Assembly: GCA_030147325.1 (NCBI GenBank) | Contig: JASLAA010000111.1 | Location: 1 to 11,536 of the forward strand | DNA length: 11,536 nt | Direction: 5' to 3' | Origin: Arthrobacter sp. | GTDB taxonomy: Bacteria > Actinomycetota > Actinomycetes > Actinomycetales > Micrococcaceae | Part shown: positions 6,282 through 11,536 of the stretch, in pieces | How the letters are laid out: every line of letters begins with the position of its first letter | Numbering within the stretch: the stretch's first letter is position 1 | Notes under the pieces: generated by a model | Databases searched by the model: none | Told to the model about the DNA's origin: nothing | Seen by the model: the letters and a program-made list of their open reading frames with translations, nothing else | Program-made: the position numbers and the translations under genes

Positions 6282-7082
6282 ATGCTCGCAGTAGAGCGCC
6301 ATGCCGCGATCCTGGAACGGCTCGTGCAGCAGTCTTCCGTCCGCGTGAGCGGCCTCGCCCTCGCACTCGGAGTGTCCGAGATGACGGTGCGCCGGGACAT
6401 CGACATCCTCGGGGATCGCGGACTGCTGGTCCGCGTACACGGCGGAGCAGTCCGCGTCGGCGGGCTCAGCTCGGTGGAGCCGGGCTTCGATGTCAACCGC
6501 ACCCGCAGCGGCGAGGCGAAGCGGCTGATCGCCGCCACCGCGGTGTCCCTCCTGGCTCCGGGGATGACGATCTCCGTCACGGGCGGCACCACGACCTTCG
6601 CCCTGGCCCCACTCCTGGCGCGGATCCCGGGACTCACCGTGATCACCAACTCCCTCCCCCTGGCCGACGAACTGCACCGGTTGCAGGCCGCGGGCCCGGC
6701 CGAGGGCGCGGCCCAGGTGCTGCTCTCGGGCGGGCAGCTCACTCCCTCGAAGGCGCTCGTCGGGCCCCTCGCCACGAGCACCATCTCGTCCCTGCGTGCG
6801 GAGGTGTGCTTCATGGGTGCGCACGGCGTGGATGCGGCCGCCGGGATCACGACGCCCAACCTCGCCGAAGCGGAGACCAACCGGGCCTTCACGCGAACGT
6901 GCGGCACGCTGGTCGTCCTCGCCGATGCCACCAAGCTCGGCGTCGTCAGTCTCGCCCGCGTCGTGCCGCTCGACGCCGCCGCGACGCTCGTGACCGACCA
7001 GGAGCCCGCCGGCGAGTACGCCGCGCTGACCCGCATCCTCCGAACCACCGTTCCCGACCCCCACCTGGAAGAGCTCCCATGA
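6282..7082 (+). CDS. DeoR/GlpR-family transcriptional regulator of the galactose operon
   Basis: 266-residue sugar-responsive repressor. The N-terminus MLAVERHAAILERL leads into a winged helix-turn-helix (about 16-56: VRVSGLALALGVSEMTVRRDIDIL, then the wing GLLVRVHGGAV), the classic DeoR pattern. The C-terminal sugar-phosphate sensor domain (about 75-255) has the family motifs SVTGGTTTFALA (98-109), TNSLPLADEL (122-131), EAETNRAF (196-203) and LADATKLG (213-220). ATG at 6282 is chosen for AGGAGG at 6273-6278 and the family N-terminus; a TTG at 6219 in frame would run through the operators and is rejected. The stop overlaps the galT start as ATGA. The inducer is probably a phosphorylated galactose intermediate, inferred only from the neighbours. 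Confidence 0.9.
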   Translation: MLAVERHAAILERLVQQSSVRVSGLALALGVSEMTVRRDIDILGDRGLLVRVHGGAVRVGGLSSVEPGFDVNRTRSGEAKRLIAATAVSLLAPGMTISVTGGTTTFALAPLLARIPGLTVITNSLPLADELHRLQAAGPAEGAAQVLLSGGQLTPSKALVGPLATSTISSLRAEVCFMGAHGVDAAAGITTPNLAEAETNRAFTRTCGTLVVLADATKLGVVSLARVVPLDAAATLVTDQEPAGEYAALTRILRTTVPDPHLEELP

Positions 7083-8206
7083 CCACGATCACCCCCACTC
7101 GCCTGTCCGACGGGCGCGAGCTGATCTACTTCGACGCGCGGGCCGACAGCGTCGCGCTGCATCGCGACCGGACCGCCACGCACGATGCGCGTGATCTTCC
7201 TCCGCGCGGTCCGTCCGGCACGGCGCGCTACGACGCCCTGACCGGCGAATGGGTCGCGGTCGCCGCGCACCGGCAGTCCCGCACCCACCTGCCGCCCGCG
7301 GACCAGTGTCCCCTGTGCCCCACGACGGCAGCGAACCTGTCGGAGATCCCGGCGCCCGACTACGAGGTCGTGGTCTTCGAGAACCGCTTCTCCTCGTTCG
7401 GCCCGGACGTCGGCACACTGCCCGCCCGCCCGGGGTGGGGCACGACGTCGACGGCGTACGGGAGGTGTGAGGTGGTGGCGTTCGATTCCGCGCATGAGGG
7501 CTCCTTCGGCTCGCTCAGCCCCGAACGCGCCCGGACCGTGATCGACGCCTGGGCCCACCGCACCCAGGCGCTGTCCGCGATGCCCGGGATCAGGCAGGTC
7601 TTCTGCTTCGAGAACCGCGGTGCGGACATCGGCGTCACGCTGCTGCATCCCCACGGCCAGATCTACGCCTACCCCTTCATCCCGCCTCGCGCCGCGGTCC
7701 TCGCCGCCCGCGCCGCGGAGTTCCACGAGGCCTCCGGAGGGAAGCAGACGCTCATGGGGTCCACCCTCGCCTCGGAGCGGGCGTCCGGCGAGCGCATGGT
7801 GCTCGAGGGGCAGCACTTCAGCGCCTTCGTACCGTTCGCCGCGCGGTGGCCGCTCGAGGTCCACCTGGTCCCCCACCGCCAGGTCGCGGACCTCGCGGGC
7901 CTCACGAACGAGGAGCGCGACGAGCTCACCACGGTGTACCTCGACCTCCTCGGCCGGCTGGACGCGCTCTACCCCACGCCCACTCCCTATATCGCGGCGT
8001 GGCAGCAGGCGCCGATCGACGACGTCCTGCGGCCGGCCGGCTACCTGCACCTGCAGCTGACCTCACCCCGACGCGCGGCCGACAAGCTGAAGTTCCTCGC
8101 CGGCTCGGAAGCCGCCATGGGCGCCTTCATCAACGACACCACCCCGGAGAAGGTCGCGGAAGCCCTCCGCAGCATCACCCCGGCAGCCCGGAAGGACCAC
8201 TCATGA
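7079..8206 (+). CDS. galT: Galactose-1-phosphate uridylyltransferase
   Basis: 375-residue cytosolic enzyme exchanging UDP-glucose and galactose-1-phosphate to give UDP-galactose and glucose-1-phosphate in the Leloir pathway. Visible: GEWVAVAAHRQSRT (56-69), CPLC (77-80) as the zinc pair seen in the E. coli enzyme, FENRFSSFG (100-108), and LLHPHGQIYAYPFIP (188-202) in which H192 is the nucleophile that becomes uridylylated. The C-terminal half has HFSAFVPFAARWPLEVHLVPHR with the second zinc-site region, and YLHLQ near the end. Length is normal for class I GalT. ATG at 7079 overlaps the regulator stop and TGA at 8204 overlaps the galK ATG, so the three genes are translationally coupled. Confidence 0.96.
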   Translation: MTTITPTRLSDGRELIYFDARADSVALHRDRTATHDARDLPPRGPSGTARYDALTGEWVAVAAHRQSRTHLPPADQCPLCPTTAANLSEIPAPDYEVVVFENRFSSFGPDVGTLPARPGWGTTSTAYGRCEVVAFDSAHEGSFGSLSPERARTVIDAWAHRTQALSAMPGIRQVFCFENRGADIGVTLLHPHGQIYAYPFIPPRAAVLAARAAEFHEASGGKQTLMGSTLASERASGERMVLEGQHFSAFVPFAARWPLEVHLVPHRQVADLAGLTNEERDELTTVYLDLLGRLDALYPTPTPYIAAWQQAPIDDVLRPAGYLHLQLTSPRRAADKLKFLAGSEAAMGAFINDTTPEKVAEALRSITPAARKDHS

Positions 8207-9360
8207 GCTCCACCCCCCTCGACCTCGCAACAGCGTTCATCGAACGTTTCGGCACCGAGCCCGACGGCATCTGGTCCGCTCCGGGCCGCGTCAACGTCAT
8301 CGGCGAACACACCGACTACAACGACGGCTTCGTCCTCCCGTTCGCCATCCGGCACGCGACGACCGTCGCGGCGGCCGCCAGGAGTGACCGCACGGTGCGG
8401 CTCGCGTCGACGTACGCGCCCGACGACGCCCCCGTCCTGGCCGACCTCGACGACCTCGAGGAGGGCAGCGTCCAGGGCTGGGCGGCGTATCCGCTGGGAG
8501 TCCTGTGGGCGATGGAACAGAGCGGTTACCGCTGCCCGGGCCTGGACCTCCTCGTGGATTCCTCCGTACCGGTGGGCGCTGGGCTGTCGTCCTCCGCAGC
8601 GCTCGAATGCTCCGTGGCCGTCGCCGCCGACGAACTCTCGCGGTCCGGCATCTCCCGGCGTGAGCTCGCCGCCATCGGGCAGCTCGCGGAGAACAGGATG
8701 GTCGGGGCCCCTACCGGCATCATGGACCAGTCGGCCTCCCTGCTGGGCGAGGAGGGTCACGCCGTCTTCCTCGACTGCCGCTCGGGGGAGTCCCGGCTCG
8801 TCCCCCTCGACCTCGAGGCCGCAGGACTGGAGCTCATGGTGATCGACACCAGGGTCAGCCACTCCCACGCCGGCGGAGGGTACTCCGAGCGCCGGCGCTC
8901 CTGCGAACTCGGCGCCGAGCTGATGGGTGTGCCCGCCCTGCGCGACCTCTCGGTGAAGGACCTGGCGGAGGCGGCAGGAGTACTCGATGAGGAGACCTTC
9001 CGCCGCGTGCGCCACATCGTCACCGAGAACGCGCGGGTGGAAGACGCCGTGGACGTCCTCACGAGGAAGGGACCAGCGGATCTCGGCTCCCTGCTCGTCG
9101 CCAGCCACGCCTCGATGCGCGACGATTTCGAGATCTCCTGCCCCGAACTCGACGCCGCCGTCGATGCCGCGCTCGACGCCGGCGCCCTCGGCGCACGCAT
9201 GACAGGCGGTGGCTTCGGCGGCTCCGCGATCGCCCTCTGCCGGGTCGGGAACGTGCCGGCCATCCGGTCCGCCGTCGAGCAGGCGTTCTCCGCCGCGGGC
9301 TTCCGGGCACCGGTCATCTTCAGCGTCCTGCCCGGGGCGGGTGCGGCCCGCATCGCCTGA
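8203..9360 (+). CDS. galK: Galactokinase
   Basis: 385-residue GHMP-family kinase phosphorylating alpha-D-galactose with ATP to galactose-1-phosphate, the substrate of the adjacent GalT. The galactokinase signature GRVNVIGEHTDYNDG (28-42) binds the sugar. The GHMP phosphate loop is PVGAGLSSSAALE (123-135), the catalytic Asp is D175 in GIMDQSA (172-178), and the third motif is MTGGGFGGSAIAL (333-345). Length is normal and all motifs are intact. ATG at 8203 overlaps the galT stop (ATGA). It is the last gene of the operon, followed by a strong inverted repeat. galE is absent here and must be elsewhere for the pathway to be complete. Confidence 0.97.
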   Translation: MSSTPLDLATAFIERFGTEPDGIWSAPGRVNVIGEHTDYNDGFVLPFAIRHATTVAAAARSDRTVRLASTYAPDDAPVLADLDDLEEGSVQGWAAYPLGVLWAMEQSGYRCPGLDLLVDSSVPVGAGLSSSAALECSVAVAADELSRSGISRRELAAIGQLAENRMVGAPTGIMDQSASLLGEEGHAVFLDCRSGESRLVPLDLEAAGLELMVIDTRVSHSHAGGGYSERRRSCELGAELMGVPALRDLSVKDLAEAAGVLDEETFRRVRHIVTENARVEDAVDVLTRKGPADLGSLLVASHASMRDDFEISCPELDAAVDAALDAGALGARMTGGGFGGSAIALCRVGNVPAIRSAVEQAFSAAGFRAPVIFSVLPGAGAARIA

Positions 9361-9407
9361 GGCTCCCGGCGCAGGCGGCCCTCCAGCCCCGCACTCGTCC
9401 GGACACA

Positions 9408-9447
9408 CAGGAAGGGACCCGCAACCGAGGTTGCGGGTCCCTTCCTG
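9408..9447. terminator. Bidirectional terminator between galK and the BI-1 family gene
   Basis: Perfect 19-bp inverted repeat: bases 9408-9426 are complementary to 9429-9447 with only GA between, so the folded form is about 18 bp with a CGAG loop. No U tract follows on either strand, as is usual for actinobacterial terminators. It sits 47 bp past the galK stop and 51 bp past the convergent gene's stop, suited to ending both transcripts. Confidence 0.85.
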
Positions 9448-9498
9448 CTGCGGCGTCCGCCGCAATCGGCGGTCCCGGACGGACCGCCCTGCTGAGTG

Positions 9499-10377
9499 CT
9501 AGTCGCTGCCGCGGATGATCGCGATGAGGCGAAGGATCTCGACGTAGAGCCAGATGAGGGTGACCGTGAGGCCGAAGGCCGCGGTCCAGGAGTACTTCTG
9601 GGGGGCACCCTGGCGGACTCCCTCGCTGATCGAGGTGAAGTCGATGATCAGCGAGAAGGCTGCGAGGCCGATGGCGAAGATGCCGATGACCAGACCGAAG
9701 GGGATGCCGTTCTCGAAGCCGAACATGCCGTCGGTTCCCGGGATGCCCGCGCTGCGGAGCCCGAACATGCCCTCCGTCGCGCCGAAGAGCATCAGACCGA
9801 GGTTCAGCAGCGAGAAGGCGGCGTAGCTGATGATGGCGATCATGAAGAACTTCATGGCCTTGGGGGTGGCACGCACCTTGCCGCTCTTGAAGAGAGCGAG
9901 GGTCACACCGAAGACCACGAGCGTGCCGAGCACGGCCTGCATGGCGATTCCGGGGAACTGGACCTCGAGGAACATGGTGATACCACCGACGAACAGCCCC
10001 TCGAGTCCGGCGTAGGCGAGGATCAACGCGGGGGACGGCTCACGCTTGAAGGCGTTGACGAGGCCGAGCACGAATCCGCCGAGCGCGCCGATGACCATCA
10101 GGGGCAGCGCGAGGCCCGGCAGGACGAACGCGGGGATGGCCGCGCCCACGAGCACGACGCCGATGCAGAGCAGCGTCTTGACGATGACATCGTCGAACGT
10201 CATGCGTCCCGTGTGCGAAGGGCCAGCGGATGGCTGGTTGTACATGTGCTCCAGCTGCTGCTGGTTCGCCATGGTCTGGCCCGCGTAGGTCGCGGTACCG
10301 AGTCCGGCCGCACCGTTACCTCGGGTAGCCGAACGGAAGTTCTTCCCGTTGAAAACCGGATTACCGCCAAGTGCCAT
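9499..10377 (-). CDS. Bax inhibitor-1/YccA family membrane protein
   Basis: 292-residue protein of the BI-1 superfamily (relatives: E. coli YccA/YbhL and the B. subtilis YetJ calcium channel). A cytosolic N-terminus of about 60 residues starts MALGGNPVFNGKNFRSATR and is Gln/Gly-rich. About seven membrane segments follow (roughly 64-84, 88-109, 117-137, 147-164, 175-200, 224-246, 264-287). Family hallmarks are AYAGLEGLFVGGI (121-133) and IIDFTSISEGV (244-254), whose acidic residues correspond to the pH/ion-sensing region of YetJ. ATG at 10377 is chosen over the in-frame TTG 18 bases upstream because the TTG adds MEDSLK, which is really the GGAGGA ribosome site region; GGAGG lies 11 nt from the ATG, a little far. 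Substrate unknown; it is transcribed alone. Confidence 0.9.
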   Translation of the reverse strand: MALGGNPVFNGKNFRSATRGNGAAGLGTATYAGQTMANQQQLEHMYNQPSAGPSHTGRMTFDDVIVKTLLCIGVVLVGAAIPAFVLPGLALPLMVIGALGGFVLGLVNAFKREPSPALILAYAGLEGLFVGGITMFLEVQFPGIAMQAVLGTLVVFGVTLALFKSGKVRATPKAMKFFMIAIISYAAFSLLNLGLMLFGATEGMFGLRSAGIPGTDGMFGFENGIPFGLVIGIFAIGLAAFSLIIDFTSISEGVRQGAPQKYSWTAAFGLTVTLIWLYVEILRLIAIIRGSD

Positions 10378-10499
10378 TTTTAGTGAGTCCTCCAATAGGG
10401 GGCTGAATGTCCTGCAACCCTACCAATTCCAACGCCGGGGCCCGCGGATTGTTCCCGGCAGCGACCCGGGGCCACTCCCCCGCTGCCCGTAATTGCAAC

Positions 10500-10534
10500 A
10501 CCAAGGCGCCTTGGTAAAACATTCGTTACCGAAT
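10500..10534. promoter_or_regulatory. Two adjacent palindromes in the divergent regulatory region
   Basis: ACCAAGGCGCCTTGGT (10500-10515) is a perfect 16-bp palindrome. ATTCG-TTAC-CGAAT (10521-10534) is a second inverted repeat. GGTAA and TTACC (10513-10517 and 10526-10530) form a third, overlapping symmetry. They lie about midway between the BI-1 gene and the LivH gene in a locally AT-richer stretch, and are likely protein-binding sites; which gene they control is open. The rest of 10378-10672 holds the predicted LivH promoter and CRP-like site and no gene that I can support. Confidence 0.45.
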
Positions 10535-10562
10535 CGCTACCTCGGCGCGGGGCTTTTGCGAA

Positions 10563-10591
10563 TTGACGAAACACGCCGCTAGTAACATGAT
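10563..10591 (+). promoter_or_regulatory. Predicted promoter of the LivH-type permease gene
   Basis: TTGACG (10563-10568, 5 of 6 consensus bases), a 17-nt spacer and CATGAT (10586-10591, 4 of 6). Transcription would start near 10598, leaving a leader of about 75 nt. A TAACAT at 10583-10588 is an alternative -10 but would leave only 14 nt of spacer. Confidence 0.45.
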
Positions 10592-10600
10592 CCCCACGTC

Positions 10601-10616
10601 CGTGACACTCGTCACA
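10601..10616 (+). promoter_or_regulatory. CRP/GlxR-like binding site
   Basis: CGTGACACTCGTCACA matches the cAMP-receptor consensus TGTGA-N6-TCACA at 9 of 10 half-site bases; only the first T is C. GlxR, the actinobacterial CRP homologue, uses the same consensus. It lies at about +4 to +19 of the predicted promoter start, a position that would repress. It could activate only if the true start is near 10650, where I see no -10. Confidence 0.5.
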
Positions 10617-10672
10617 ACTGTTGATCCCGATGGTTCGCCGTCGGCCCTGCCCCCACCGTGGAGGTTCCCATC

Positions 10673-11536
10673 TTGATCACCCTATCGACGCCTGCTCGGA
10701 TCAGGAGATCCCTGATGCTGGTGCTCGGTCTCCTGGCCGTCGTGCTGCTCGGAGCTCCTGCAGCGCAGGCGTCCCCCCACCAGCCCGTCCAACAGTCCCC
10801 GACAGCCACTACCGTGCAGGCGCAACAGTTCGACAACCGCATCGGCGGCGTCCTCCGCGGTGTCGACGGCCCCATCGCCGACGTCACCGTCACGGCGACC
10901 GGCAACGGCTTCGAAGGCGAGACCACGTCCGGGCCCAACGGTGCCTGGAGCATCGGGGTGCCGGAGCAGGGCACGTACGAGGTGGCGGTCGACGAGGAGA
11001 CCCTGCCCGACGGCATCGCGCTCGCGGAGGGGCAGGAGAACCCGCGCGAGGTCACCTTCGCCAACACCTCCAGCGCCACCACGCTGTTCCTCTTCGGTGA
11101 GGGCATCGTCTCGCAGCAGACCTCCTTTTTGGACACCCTCGCGGAACGGGCACTCGCGGGCTTCAGCTTCGGCCTGCTCCTCGCCCTGAGCGCCGTCGGT
11201 CTGTCCCTGATCTTCGGCACCACCGGACTCACCAACTTCGCCCACGGTGAGATGGTCACCGTCGGCGCGGTCCTCGCCTTCGCCTTCGCCGCCACAGGCC
11301 TCCCCATCGCCGTCGCGATCGTCCTCGCAGTACTCGGCGGAGGCCTCCTGGGTTACGTCCAGGACGCAGGGCTCTGGAAGCCCCTGCGGCGCCGCGGCAC
11401 GGGGCTCGTACCGATGATGATCGTCAGCATCGGTTTCGCCCTCGCACTGCGCTACGTCATCCAGCTCTTCTTCGGGGGTGCTACCCAGCAGCTGCCCGGG
11501 TCGCAGAGCGAGATCATCGACCTCGGCTCGGTCTCC
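10673..11536 (+). CDS. Branched-chain amino acid ABC transporter permease (LivH type) with N-terminal secreted domain (3' end beyond window)
   Basis: 288 codons are visible. Residues 1-33 form a signal peptide: basic ARIRR, hydrophobic LMLVLGLLAVVLLG, cleavage likely after AQA. Residues about 50-145 (IGGVLRGVDGPIADVTVTATG, then GPNGAWSIGVPEQGTYEVAVD) resemble a carboxypeptidase-regulatory/SpaA-like beta-sandwich exposed outside the membrane. From about 150 the LivH permease begins, with the hallmark LSLIFGTTGLTNFAHGEMVTVGA. The usual LivH starts directly at that point, so the front is an addition. TTG at 10673 has GGAGG (10660-10664) at 8 nt and keeps the basic signal region; ATG at 10715 has AGGAG at 7 nt but loses it. 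The ATP-binding and binding-protein genes are presumably downstream. Urea or amide transport (UrtB-like) cannot be excluded. Confidence 0.85.
   Translation, partial: MITLSTPARIRRSLMLVLGLLAVVLLGAPAAQASPHQPVQQSPTATTVQAQQFDNRIGGVLRGVDGPIADVTVTATGNGFEGETTSGPNGAWSIGVPEQGTYEVAVDEETLPDGIALAEGQENPREVTFANTSSATTLFLFGEGIVSQQTSFLDTLAERALAGFSFGLLLALSAVGLSLIFGTTGLTNFAHGEMVTVGAVLAFAFAATGLPIAVAIVLAVLGGGLLGYVQDAGLWKPLRRRGTGLVPMMIVSIGFALALRYVIQLFFGGATQQLPGSQSEIIDLGSVS

Noticed and set aside
6184..6294. Small open frame beginning ATGAAAGGAGGTGG in the divergent spacer, with an AAAGGAGGTGG Shine-Dalgarno-like run
   Set aside because: No ribosome site precedes this ATG, the peptide is low-complexity, and the purine run is not followed by a start at usable distance that opens a plausible gene.
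6194..7078. The galT frame stays open upstream through the whole regulator gene, suggesting an N-terminally extended or fused GalT
   Set aside because: The upstream part is the regulator gene read in another frame with Arg/Pro-rich nonsense. The ATG at 7079, the ATGA overlap and normal GalT length settle the start.
5141..8050. Open frame of 969 codons on the minus strand running opposite galT and the regulator and then through the epimerase
   Set aside because: It lies antisense to galT and the DeoR gene and out of frame with the epimerase. The product is low-complexity and matches no family; it results from lack of stop codons at high GC.
1..11536. Search for a defence system, phage, transposon, CRISPR array or tRNA
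   Set aside because: No nuclease, transposase, recombinase, repeat-spacer array or tRNA-like fold was seen; nearly all of the window is accounted for by metabolic and housekeeping genes with normal composition.

Overview
The window is ordinary, well-packed chromosome from a high-GC actinobacterium, most likely Micrococcaceae (Arthrobacter-like). The reasons are the very high GC with long spurious open frames on the opposite strands, a mycothiol S-conjugate amidase (mycothiol is confined to actinobacteria), the actinobacterial neighbourhood mca / DUF4307 / greA (also found in mycobacteria), and two genes whose -10 element lies 6 nt before the start codon, which points to leaderless mRNAs. There are no RNA genes, insertion sequences, CRISPR arrays, phage genes or signs of recent transfer.

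Layout. Bases 1-668 (minus) hold most of mca, cut by the window edge. Diverging from it are a DUF4307 membrane protein (739-1173) and then greA (1377-1868); the greA leader contains a convincing promoter followed by a terminator-like hairpin with a U tract. Converging on greA is a tight minus-strand cluster that reads, in transcription order, aldose 1-epimerase (6144-5230), an AI-2E/PerM-family membrane protein (5192-3864), threonine ammonia-lyase ilvA (3867-2494) and a rhomboid protease (2490-1891). A 15-bp hairpin inside the rhomboid 3' end lies where the two transcripts meet.

Diverging from the epimerase is a Leloir galactose operon with 4-nt ATGA overlaps at both junctions: a DeoR/GlpR-type repressor (6282-7082), galT (7079-8206) and galK (8203-9360). 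The 137-bp divergent region carries spaced GTTCG/CGAAC half-sites that are probably the repressor's operators. The epimerase presumably supplies alpha-galactose to GalK; galE is not in this window. A 19-bp inverted repeat without a U tract separates galK from the convergent Bax inhibitor-1/YccA-family gene (9499-10377, minus).

The last part (10378-10672) is a palindrome-rich regulatory region with a CRP/GlxR-like site. It precedes a branched-chain amino acid ABC permease (LivH type), cut by the window end, which carries an unusual N-terminal signal peptide plus an extracytoplasmic beta-sandwich-like domain of about 110 residues.

I do not see an undescribed multi-gene system. The most worthwhile leads are the greA leader attenuator (like E. 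coli GraL in layout), the secreted-domain/LivH fusion with its CRP-like site, and the operator array of the galactose regulator.
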